From the NCBI GenBank assembly GCA_036785325.1, contig JAXIVH010000010.1, forward strand, positions 3,328,968 to 3,392,967: DNA of 64,000 bases, read 5' to 3'. Numbering within the stretch: the stretch's first letter is position 1; each line of letters opens with the position of its first letter. Below are positions 40,238 through 51,993 of the stretch, piece by piece. A program made the position numbers and the translations under genes. Origin of the DNA: Urophycis tenuis (taxonomy: Eukaryota > Chordata > Actinopteri > Gadiformes > Phycidae). The notes beneath the pieces were generated by a model. That model was not told where the DNA came from, ran no database searches, and was given only the letters and a program-made list of their open reading frames with translations.

Positions 40238-43200
40238 TTATGTTTGGTGGTCTCAAATAGCCATTCTTTGTTGTTGTTGTTGCTGCTTCAACTTTTCGGC
40301 ATAATATAAAGATCAATCTTCGTGGCTTTTTTTGTGTGTGTGATGAAATATTCTTGTTTTTGTTCAAAGAATGTAAAACATGTAAAGTTGAAAAGTGTCC
40401 CGCCCAATTACTGTCACTCTCCGTCTGCTACTTTCAGACGAGACACATTTGCATCCCTCTGTTGGAGGTGTGGGAGCCAGATTATTACAGCAGGAGTGTG
40501 ACCAGGAAACCAGTCATTTAATAGAGACGGTGCGCAAGCAGAACTGCGAATGTTTTTGTTCATCTGATTATACAGAAAGAAGCCATAGCAACATAAACAC
40601 ATCGCCCTAGAAGCTCTACGTTGTGGGTAGCAAAACAATGTTCAGCATCATTTGATTGACGTAAGTCCGGGCCAATGAAAATAGGGGGCAGGGCAATCAG
40701 ATGTAAAGCGCTGCTGGCCCAGTAGCCACGCCCCCTGACCATTAATCATGCATGTTTGTTTTTTGTTTTTATAAACGCGCACCGTGCTGGAGGACGAAGA
40801 TCTCTGAAACGCTGCGCTTTTTCCCACTGACACGCCGACCACCAACGCCAACCGGATTTCTGTCTGAGCTCTTTCAGCCCCTTCCCATTATTTCCCTACT
40901 ATTCCACAAAGATATTGTGACCTTTGAACCCTGCGCTGAAAAGAGTTTTGACAACTGTTTTGGTAGGATAAATACCTGTGCTATAATGAGGACAACGTGG
41001 CTAATGGAGATGGGTCACCAGAAATGGCAAATACCTTCTGAATACCAGATTTCAACATGCCTAGCTATTCTAAGGTGAACCAAGCAAGTTTGCCTCCAGC
41101 TAGAATGACCAGTCCGCCATATCGTACACTGACAGCTGCGTTATGATGGTTGATAGTTAAGATCCTTGCGTGCAAGTTGCCCATGTGCCTATATTTATGA
41201 CTTCAGTTTAATAAAATGAATTGTCTGTCAGTGTACACCTACATCTGTTGATGTTGTACAATTTGATTCATAGCGAGAAGAACATTTGCGGTGTATATAG
41301 AAATACATCTTATTCAATGGTGTATCGTAGTTTGCGTTCAGGTGAGCATCGACACACCTTTTACTAAGCATGACGCGAGGCTAATATCCCTCCGATAACT
41401 CGCCCTTTGTCTGTTTATCTGCCTTCCATTCTGGCTGCACAGAAAGAAATCCACGTTGCGGGAAGACACGGCGCGTTGCTTCTGCTCCCATGTGCTATGA
41501 AACCTAAACCAACTGTGTGATGCAGGCCAATTTGGGGCATGTAAACAGGGGATTTAAGGCAACCGTTTTGAAGGAGAGATGCAGGCACAATCAGCGCAGG
41601 GAGAAACAATGATGCTTTGTATAGGAAAATAATGCATGCGCCAATCTTAGACAATTTCACTCTTGTAGATCCTGGCAGCCAATCATTTCAGAGTGAAGCA
41701 CCAGGTGAAAGGAATAGAGATGGAAAGTCTTAGATTATAGTTAACTGCCTGGCTATTATTACATTTTGAATCATTCTGTTTTCTGTAGATCTTGAATTAC
41801 CCTTGAGGTGTATGTACCATGAAATCCCCCACCTGGAGCCCACCATGAGGTGGCTTTAGGGCCTGGAGCCATTCAGCAGTTTAGGTCAGAAATATAATTT
41901 GCCCTCCAAGTACAATTGATCCATTATGGGATTATCTGACCTGGTAAGTGTGTTTAGGATTATTTCATACGCACTTTTCATTTAAAAGATCAATTGGTCA
42001 GTATAATTGACCCACTTCCTTCAGGTATAGAAAAACATGATTTTCCATGTATATTAGAATTCTCTGAGGTCATTTTTTGGGGGGGCGTTAATCCGGTGTG
42101 GTTCCCGGGGGGGGGTGCGGCCGCAGGCGGCCAGCGACCGACCTGAATGCTGTTTTTATTTTTCAGGAAGTCAAACCCTTTCGTCAGCGTGCTGACAAAG
42201 AGTCAAGCCGCAGCGGAGCGTTTCCCCTTCTGCACCATTGACCCACATGAAAGCAGAGTGCCCATTCCTCAGGAACGCTGTGATTTCCTCTGCCAATTCC
42301 ACCGGCCTGCCAGGTATGGGGTCCCACCATTCACACATTATTCACACTCCAGTTTGTTTTGGTGGCTGCGGGTCACAGAGTGACAGCAGCAGGAGTGTGA
42401 AAGCATACGGTGGCGCGGGCGTCTGGGATGGTGGCTTTTCTTTCCGCGGTTTTGGGTCATGTAAAAAAACACACACACACACAGACACACACACTTTTGT
42501 TTGCATGTAAATTGCTGATTATCGCGCTTCCTTCATTGATGAGTCAGTCGGGAGGCAGAATGGCTGATCAGGCCCGACGGGTTTTGAGAAGCTCATTGCT
42601 TTTGTGTTTTGTTGTTTGCACATTTTGTGTACGGTGGCTGTAGATTGCCGCTGTAGTTATTGTCAATGATTCGTGACTGCGCCCACGTCTAAATAATTTA
42701 CGTCTTATTGCAGGGACAATAAGGACTTCTGAGTCTTGAGTACTGCTTGAATGATTGCTATTCCAGGGAAAGGTATATATATTTATATATATATATATAT
42801 ATATATACACCTTATATCATCCTTTTTTTCTTCTGTGCCCCTTGTGTTGCTGTTGGGCAGGTGGTCCTCACCACGGTGGACCTCACCAGCCTAGTAGCAG
42901 TGTCCCCCTGCAGACCAGGGCTGAGGCAACTCTTCCTGTCCTCCATCAGAACATGTGACAGCATCCTCCCCATGACACGTGAGTCACCCTGATAGACTCT
43001 AGTAGAGTACTTCACATCTACAGGATGGCACGTCCCTCCATTGTTTTGAACCAGATCGTCTTGTGTCAGTATGCTACTTTGTCTGTAGTTTGGCTAAAGA
43101 AAGGTCAGTCTTACAGCACACAAAGCAGCACCATTGCAGTGACTTGGTTTATGAAAGTGATGACATAAAACAGACGGAGCGGGGGGTTCTAGAGTTTCAC

Positions 43201-44052
43201 TAGATGGACCTTCTGGGGTGCCAAGATCAGCTAACAGCCCTAAACGGCGAAGCCAGATTAAACCACCCATTTCGACTGGGACTCTCCCTGAATTGGAATC
43301 ACGGAAGGGGCCAGCAGTTGGTCTGTGGCTGATTTGGTCTTCACACAATCAGTAGCTATTCTGAGGTTAGAGAATAAAACTAGACTGTTGAGCAGCTCTA
43401 CCACAAGTTCCTGTAATTTGATTCCAAATGGCACATTTGATTATGCTTTTGGCACAACAAAGGTAAGTAGATCATTGAGGAAAATAAAAAAAAGCCTAAA
43501 GCCCGCTGGCCGCCAGCTTAACAGATATTTATCTAAAATACACGCCGTGGAATGGCGTTTGGACCGTTGGAAATGCTTTTGACGCTGGAGACAACCACGT
43601 GTATGTTTCCCCCCCGAAGGTCTTCCACAGATGTACCTTCAGTCCACAGATGACCAGCAGTTCTTTGTCTGCCTTGACACAGTTTGTCGCCATCTTTGTC
43701 TTTCACAGCTCCCAGCAGAATAATTCAAATTGTAGACGCCATAATATTGAGTCGGAGGCTCTTTTGAAAAACAGCATAATGTGTTTTCTGATTGTATGCA
43801 TTTTTGACTTTCTTATTATGTGAAGAGCTCTGATTAGTCCATGACTTGCGAGGGAGCGGCGAGTGGCCAAATCAACAGGGTTAAAATACGGACCATTATC
43901 CTATATTGTTAGCGAGTCCTCGCTGGCCGGCGGACCGTATAAGTGTGTTACTTTTACTGCCACGGCGTTTTGCGCTCATCTTTCGGACCTGCTGCTCGCG
44001 TCGCTGCATGGGGCTGACCGCGGTGCCGGAGATCAGGGCGTTCCAGATCAAG
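38610..44052 (+). pseudogene. ola1: Decayed copy of ola1 (Obg-like ATPase 1)
   Basis: Exon-like pieces in order: 38610-38624 (MPPKK), 38731-38828 (PPLIGRFGASLRRAVVGLPN), 42167-42313 ([20 protein letters not shown] and on to [11 protein letters not shown]), 42861-42978 (TTVDLTSLV ... LFLSSIRTCDSIL), and a doubtful fifth at 43964-44051. The first three splice in frame with AG/GT borders and rebuild a P-loop GLPNAGKS across a junction, as in OLA1. The fourth is out of frame: joining it gives a TAG at 42892-42894. Its Walker-B-like DIAG has become DLTS. No trace of the remaining two thirds of OLA1 was found. OLA1 is normally a highly conserved cytosolic YchF-type ATPase, so this divergence indicates decay. 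Introns are kept, so it is not a retrocopy. Position and strand match human OLA1 beside SP9. A rapidly diverging short gene is less likely. Confidence 0.75.
40207..40234. repeat. (A)28 tract
   Basis: Twenty-eight consecutive adenines within the intron of the ola1 remnant. No retroelement body was recognised upstream, so it may be a simple homopolymer. The rest of 38829-42166 shows no exon; it includes an sp9/ola1-like non-coding landscape and G runs near 42075-42118. Confidence 0.9.
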
Positions 44053-47000
44053 TAATGTCAACAATCTCCAAGACATGGTAAGTAATGATGAGGAAGAGAG
44101 GCCCACAAAATGCTGTGAGCCGGGGGTATGTAAAATAGCGGCGATTAGACCGCGCGCAACACTTTCATCACAGGAGGATTCTTCTTTGCCCTTTTTAGTC
44201 TTGATTTGTGTTTGTGTTGTGTTCCAACCCTTCTGCCTCTCTTCTCCCCGCCGCCGTGTCTTTGGTCGCGGGCCACAAGGCACGTAGCGCGCACACTTAG
44301 CCAACGAGAACGCTCCCTTTTCAGTCCTTCAGCGGAGCCACAGCGTATGAAAGACCCTCGCAGCCAGCCGCTGCTTTTGTTTCTGCAGGAAAACAGTCCG
44401 ACTCCCACATGCAGAGGAAGTGCGAGGGGTTTACAGCTATCTGTTTTGACATCCCATTGTTTTTTCCCCCCTCTAGCTAGCTCCGCGGAGACCCTGGTGG
44501 TGTGTCTCACATGTAAGCCATTACACATAGCTGGGTTTGTTATGCAATTAAAGAGCCGGCTTTATCTGGCGTATGGGCGCGCTGGCCTCCATATTAAAGT
44601 CACTTGTTTTATATTGCATGATTATATGGTGGGTTGGAATCCATGCTCGGTTGTGTTTTGATGTCATTGTCTGGTCCCCGTCCACAGCGGGCACATGCTT
44701 GTCTGGAGATGAGCGGCGGGGGCTCTGAGAACGGGCCGGCGTGGCGCTGTGTGGCGCGGGGGAACAGGGGAGCGCCGGTGGCGGTGGTTTGTCTGAGCGC
44801 GGCGACGCGACCGGCGCAGGCGAACGCGAGGTGCTGACCCAGTCCAGACAGGAAAACAACACGGCCGTAACTAGTGCATCGCCGAGAGGTAATGAGTGAA
44901 CGCGATCCAGAAATACTGCATCATCGCACTCCGTGGTGCTCTCTCCGTGCGGTTTACACATCGCTCAAATAAAAACCAGCTGATGTGCGTATACTTGCTA
45001 TTTGTAGAACAATAGAATCTTCCATTTCGGGGCTGCAGACACGTCGGTGCCAGCCAGTCGGTTAACCAGGCCTTCTGCTGGGTATTGAGTCAGCCGGCGT
45101 TGCTCAATCCTTCGTCGCGTGCATGTGATGGGCCCTGTTTCAACCTCTAATAGCTTTGTAATGCCTGTGTAAACATTGGATTTGCTTTCAGCAAAACCCT
45201 CCAAAAACTATTAACAGACATCGCATCCTGAAAGCCGATTCCGTTCAATTCAAAGGTTTAATCACCGCAACAACTAGGTTCTGGTGCTGGATGTTTTTTT
45301 TTCCAGTACATCTGCTTCAAAACAAGACAAGATGTAACACAACATCACATCACTCACTCGCTCGCCGAAGACGTGACACAACATGTAACCCCATAAACCG
45401 CCGTGCATTGTGGGAGTTACCAGCGGGCTCCCCCTGACTGGTTCTCACAGGGCAGTGGAACCGCTTCCTGTGCTCCTCCAGCGGCTGGAGACACGTGTGG
45501 ATCCTCACCCTCTCGAGGGGGGGAGACAGACCTGTTCCAGTTCATCTGCGCCCACTGTCCCCCGCCTCCCCCCCCCCCCTCCCCCTCCCCCCCCACCTCC
45601 CGGACAAACCTGCCAGCTCCCTTGGCCTGCCTCCCAGACCTTTAGCGGAGGGGGGCTTTTTCTTTCCAGCAATTAGATGTATTGATGGTTTTGCAGCGTC
45701 TAATTGCAACAAAAATGTAGTTCATTTCCTGGTGCACGGATTTATTTACAGGCCGGTTAAAGAGACACTTCTGTGTGTGTGTGTGTGTCTCTCCCCCCCC
45801 CCCCCCCCCTATATGTAGTATACTGGTACTTCATTTGCATATACTGTAAATAATAATAGATGTTTTGAGTGATTGTGCAAAAAGCGCATCTTAGGAATAA
45901 TGTAATGTACTATAATAATGATAATAATGTCCTATATGTATACTGTTGTATGTTACATGAAAACTGTATGATAGCAGACTAGTGCTGTGGACTTATCTCA
46001 GTGTTTCAATGGATAGATTGATTCATGTTTTTTTTCCTGGGTACTGGATTAGTTGATTATACCCATATACAAATATGATGACATATATTCACAAACATGC
46101 ATTCCCTTGCTCGTATGACATTTTGAAATACGATTTAGTCAAAGTGTGTTCCCGAGGCGTGCTGCGGAGTAGTTTTGTGTGACTGTACAGACCGTGACTA
46201 TATGTACGTAATAACACAGTGGAATTCTGTTGTATCGCTCCGTATTATTACGCATTATATCACTTTGAAACGTCCTTCGGTGTCAACACCAACAAGTACA
46301 GAACCCCGATCTGTGAAAACCACGCGAACAAAAGAGGATATTTACGAACCCGCCCGTCTCGTCCATGACATTCATGGCTCCGAGAGCCGAGACGTGCCGC
46401 TCTCTGAATATATGACTTGTGGATAGTTAAATATGGATCGTTAAATGACAACTTGGAATGTGAATTTATATCCCAGCGGGGGTTTATGGCTGCAGGCCCG
46501 CGGCTGCTCCAGCCCCGGGTTTGCATTCCGCCATTCAGGAGGCCCGGGCGCCACCTCCTCCACGCCGCGCTCTACATGTGTACGTACACGGCGTCCGCAT
46601 TCGCACAACACGTTTTACAAGCTGATGCTGAGGCGAGGCGGCCCCGAACACGCCGTCCGCGTGGCCTGAGCGTGTCAGCCCCGGCGGAGACGCAGCGCCC
46701 CGCGCCTGTTTGTGGGCTGTGTCGGCCGCGCTGTCACAGCGCTTTTTAAATGAGCACTTTGATTTGGCGACAATGAAGAGTTTTTGTCAGCCTCCACTCA
46801 TCCTGGGTGATTAGAGTAAAATGTCTGCCCATCTTGACTTGAGATCACCACAGCTCCAGATAACATGCTCCGTGATTGAAGGTCGAAATATTTTGAATTC
46901 TAATGGGTGCTGCAAGATGAATTGCTTGAAATAGACTGTAGAATCCTTCTGCTTCCTCCTCCTCCTCCTCCTCCTCACCCCCAGCCCTCCCCCTCTCCCC

Positions 47001-48660
47001 CGCATCCCTGTCCGCTGTGAAAAGAACCATTGGGACTGGCGAGGCCCGATGATCATAGAATTATTGGATGGTGATTCTAAACCCCTCAAAGAGGAGTTGC
47101 TATGGAGATCTGGTTCCAAACTGCGAAAACGGTTCACCTTTTGAAAGGCTGGAGGGCCTGGAAGCTGAACGCATCATTGTTCCCCCATGGCAGCGCTTGG
47201 TTAGGAAATTGCCGGCGTCGGCGCAATCAGCAGCACTACGGCAGTTAAAGATCTGAAAGGTTTGTTCTCCGGATGATGTGGGACAACACTGGTGTGCATA
47301 TGATGGTTCCTTTCACTGGGAGCACTCCGGCTGGCTTGACAAAATAAATGAAATCATGAAATGACAGAGGGTAAGTTAATGATGAAGGAATGAGCAGCGG
47401 TTATTGTGCAGCGGAGGTTAATGAAAACTGGTGCCATCTCAATGCATTTCTTTTATACGCTGCCTAGATGCTGGCCTCCGGGGGGGGGGGGGGGCGGGGG
47501 GGTTGAGGTGTTCTGAGACGTGGCCCGCTGATGCACAGTAATACGTGGTTCTGGTGCGTAGCGGACCTGGGCGGCACCGTGTGAGGCGCTGATATACAGA
47601 ACATCCAGGGCTGTCGTTTCACTGCAATCTCTCCCCGAAGATCGGATCGCGTTTTGAAATATATCGGTGTACCCGAAAAGGAGGCGAACCCGCTATTTTC
47701 CGTTGTCAAATGGCTTTTTAACAGCCAATGTATTTGGCATAATTGAACGATGCAGAGAAACAAGGCTGCAAACTCAGTTACAGGGTCCCGTTTACAGCGA
47801 AAATTGCTGTCAAATTCATGTGACACGGAATTTACAACTTACATTCAGGGAATATAAGTAAAAAAAAAAAAAAAGATATTTCCTGAATAAGAATTAATAC
47901 TCTTGTCTGCGCTGCCACTCATTTTATGTTAGGGAGATGCCCGTAATGTGCTTTCCCTGACAGACTCATAAAATTCCTTTTACTGCTCTCTTGAGTGCCA
48001 CGAGAATTGCGGTACCAAGTTTGCATGAACATTTTTAAAAGCAATGCGAGGAATGCGAGCGCCTCAGATGTACGCCTACTTATCTTGCGTGTGAAAACAT
48101 GCGCAGGAAGCCAGCAGCCCATGAATACTGTCATCCGACTGAATTATGTTGACCACATATCCTGCCAGGTAGTCCCACCGGGGGTGGTTCCTTGATCGCT
48201 ACTGATTGAGCTTTCTTGTTCTGTTCTTAACCTGGAAGCAGCGATAGCACAGGCATCCTTTGAATCGTGCCTACAGTAAGTATCTGACACGGTGAGGCAG
48301 GAGTTATATTTACAAGGAGAGCGATCCGATGGAAAACGAAAAACAGGCAGCCAGCGCCAAGCTTGAACTATGCTGAGCTTGTGTTCGGAGGAAACCGCCG
48401 GAATATCGTTCGTTCTGCGGTAATAAGGACATTGAGTCGATGACAAAATGGGAGACTGAGTGTTTGCTTTTTTTTTTTTGCATGCATGATGAAGGGTCGC
48501 TGGATTTGCGACAAGGCCACTGAGATCCACTCACAACACAAAGCCCTTTGTTCTGTCAAGAACACCACACCTGTTAACGGTGTCTTCAAAACATCCAGGG
48601 TTTTTAAATGAAATAGTAAACGTTAATTGTTAAATAGACTTGACTCCTGAGACCAGGCTG
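44053..48660. other. Non-coding region right of the ola1 remnant
   Basis: No supported exon. It holds C-rich runs (45557-45600, 45791-45811), an AT-rich part (45830-46140), a CTC repeat (46954-46976), a G run (47478-47503), and repeat-poor blocks such as 47330-47460 and 47660-48200 that could be regulatory. Short open frames here match no known protein by eye. Confidence 0.5.
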
Positions 48661-48667
48661 TTAACAA

Positions 48668-48691
48668 CACACACACACACTCCTGTCCACA

Positions 48692-48762
<71 letters not shown>

Positions 48763-48880
48763 GCGCACACACACTCCTGTGCGCACAGGCACACACACAG
48801 ACACGCGCACACACATACTCGCACACATGCACACACATGTATGCACACACACACATGCACATACACACACACACACACCC
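48668..48880. repeat. (CA)n microsatellite array
   Basis: A CA array with GCGCAC, CTCCTGT and ATGCACAC interruptions, about 210 bp. Confidence 0.97.
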
Positions 48881-51788
48881 CTCCCCCTTTTTTTGTCACA
48901 GTCTGGCTTGTGCCTTTGTGTGGCTGTGTGGAGCCACAGCCTCATAAGAGCTGTCTTCTCCACCCAGACTAGGTCGTTAAAGGCCTAATTGTGGAGATTT
49001 CCCCCCTCTGATTTTCTTCCTTATTCTCCTCCTTTTATCCCGCGTGCATCTGTACCCCCAGCTCCTACAGGCTGAATGGGGCTGTGGTGAAGTACATGTG
49101 AATGTTCAATTAGGTGAAAATAATTAAAGCAAATTACTTTGGAAAGACTCGTCAGGAGAGCATGTCAGTGGATGACTACACGTCTGGCTTTCACCTGCCC
49201 TGGGTTCTGAGCCGGCAGCCAGGGTCCTTTGATGTGTGGATCCATCTGGGGTTTTTTTACGTGACCCACCACCACCACATTGTCCGGTGCGTGATTGCGT
49301 GACTAAATGTACTTTATTCAGGCTCTCACGCTACTTTCTCATCGGTGACATTTTTAATCAATTCTAAGAGAAGGAACGGAGAATGTTTAATCTACTGACA
49401 CATTTACAACAAATGTAATTTTGTCCCCTTCACCGTGTATTTTACGATTCGGTTAAAAACCTCTTCATTACTAATTAATATGTGTTCAATTATGGAGGAG
49501 AACTGAAAATAGTTTCATTTGGAGCTTAATGCACAAAAGCTGTACGTTCACATCTCTAATATATGTATAATCCTGCAGCTCGCCAGTGATTTACATTGAA
49601 CAATATTCTCAGAGTTCATGCAGACACAATAGCAGATTTTCACTCCAATCAGTGTTCAACAGGGAACTGGTAAATTAGAGCAGCAAAACAATAATTCCGC
49701 TGATTAGCCCCTTTCTGTGTGGCGTACGTGAACTGTTTATATTGTGGAGTACCCCTGCAAGAGGAGAGGAACCAAAACAGCCTGATTAGGCGAAGAGTAA
49801 TTGGATAAGTTCATTTCACCATGAGGGCAGCGCAAGGGATAACAGCTTGCACCCTAAAAGTCTGCGGCTTCCGGCGACTTCTGCGCATCGCGGTGTGTAG
49901 GAGAGGACCCACATTTTTAACAGCGCTATCGTTTTTTTTTCTTACACGGTCATAATAGGAACATTTGGATGGAAAGGCGTCTTAATATGACATCACAAAC
50001 ACAGAATGGAATACGTTTTTTTTCCTTATTATTTTATATGAGCGTATTTGTATGGATTTCGTTTGCATTTATTTTTGTCTGTCCGGGCATTCAAAAAAAC
50101 AAATGAATCCAACAGTCTCTTCAGGCACTGTGTCTTCGCCTGGCTGAGGTCATGAACAAATCCCAGGCTGAGGTCGTGAACTCGGCGGCCACAGCAGCCC
50201 GCTGCACGCCGCCATGATATCACATGTTATCACATGTGGTCACCCACAGACAAACAGCAGCAGCATGGGCAGCTCCAGCAGGCGGGTGTGCTAAGCTAAG
50301 TGGCCTTCATGGCGCTAACAGGATGCTAACAGGACGCTAACGGGACGCTAACGGGCCCCAGAGCCTCGGAGGACCAATCCACTGGCTGCAGAGTGTGGAT
50401 CTGTTTGTAGGTACGAGTGGAGGACTCCCCTGCTGCGTGTGCCAGTGGTGGACAGCCAAGGAGAACGTTACCCGACTCAATGTACCAATTACACTGGCGC
50501 CATACGGCTGTCGGACTAGCGAGGAAGAGTCGGTCGCTGAACGGCGCCCGCCGCACGCGTAGAAACGGCTTGACGTCAAGGCGTGCGGCCCGGCGAGGAA
50601 CGCGTATCTCGCACGCAGCTCCGGTATGTTCCGGCTCACTGTGTCCACACCTGCCTGGGGATCATCTGTATTTTAACAGGAGTCACCGCGGCTGGTGGTG
50701 TGTTGATGGATGGAGACGGCGCGGTCCTGATGAGGACATTTTCTCGCCAGGCGTCAACATGTCATCGGCGCATTCCGCGGAGGTGTCAGCGGCGGATTGT
50801 GAAATGTTGATTACATCAACTCCCTATGTCGTACCTCCCAAACATTCCCTCTGTCAAGCACAGCCATCCTTTAGGCTGGCTTGTCACACCAACATGGAAT
50901 ACATTAAGCTGCATCTCAACATTTTAGCTTGAAATATTTGGTTAGGCGTATGTATGTATATATATATATATTTATATATATGAAATCAAAACCAATCTTG
51001 CTTCACCTTACAATTGTAGAAAAGACGTACGCAAATGGAGAAAACAAAACGCTTTACGCAAAACGCAAAACATTAGCGATGGCCTACAGGAACTACGGTA
51101 GCATTGAGAGTGGTGGCCCAGTGCAGTTTAGCCATCAGCTAATGTTCAACACTGTCAGTCTCACCCTGACAGATGCCTCCCCCTTCCTCCCTCCTCCTCC
51201 CCCCTCCTCCCCCCTCGCCTCCCCCCCCACAGCCCTCACCCCCCATCGGTGAATCAGAGGGCGGCAGGGAGCTGCTGCCGGCTAAATGCACGTTCCCTGG
51301 GCCTCATTATCTAATCACCAACAGGGCTAGCGCCAGCCCGCCAGTGATTAGGACCAGATTGGCGTTGTATTTTTTTATTTTGCTGTCGAGTTTAAATGTA
51401 AATTTTGTCGGGGCGATGTCTTCCGTCCTCCAAAGTGCCGCGTTTCGTGTTGCGCTTAATAGCCCGCGTGCTTCACGCCCGTAAGGCTGGAGGGCCGCTG
51501 AAGGGTCTAAAAAGCCACTGCCCCCCCCCCCCATCCCCCCCTCCTGCCGGGTCCACCCCGTGTGGCACCGCCGGTCCGGCCCGGCCGTGTGTTCCGCGTG
51601 TTCCGTGTGTTCCGCGCGTTCTCTTACACCAACACGCGCGGCGCGGATCAGGGGGGTCCTGCTGGCCGTGTCCCCGCGTCCCCCCGGTGGACCAGATGGC
51701 TCGTCCTCCCCTCCGCCCCACTGGCACCACCCGGCCCGGGTCAGCGCTAGCCTGGGACCTAAGGAGGTACCCCCCCCACCCATCTCTC
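48881..51788. other. Non-coding region with candidate conserved elements
   Basis: No supported exon. The part at 49310-49800 is AT-rich, free of simple repeats, and carries several TAATTA/ATTA cores (for example CTAATTAATATG near 49471). It looks like an enhancer-type conserved element. A short GCTAACAGGAC repeat lies at 50317-50355. C-rich tracts lie at 51179-51245 and 51522-51545. Confidence 0.45.
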
Positions 51789-51993
51789 CAGTGGCGCCGC
51801 CAGACATTTTGTTCTGCAGGTGCTATATGGGGGTGCTCAGTGCTTTACCGAGGGTGCTATGAAATGAGGGTGATGGCATATAAATATAAATCAATGATTT
51901 CTTCGGGATGCTATGGGGGTGCCATGGCTAATCCAGGGGGGGGGGGGCTGTAGCACCCCCAAGCCCCCCCCCCCCCCCCTGACGCCGCCCCTG
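51789..51993. mobile_element. hAT-type MITE with 8-bp target-site duplication
   Basis: The left terminus CAGTGGCGCCGCCAGACATT and right terminus CTGACGCCGCCCCTG are inverted copies (12 of 15 positions) of the CAGNGGCG form usual for hAT elements. The flanks CATCTCTC (51781-51788) and CATCTCCC (51994-52001) are an 8-bp target-site duplication with one change. The 205-bp interior has no coding capacity. Confidence 0.8.

Noticed and set aside
38610..42978. An intact, functional ola1-like gene
   Set aside because: The fourth exon is out of frame with a stop, Walker B is lost, and the remaining two thirds of the protein was not found.
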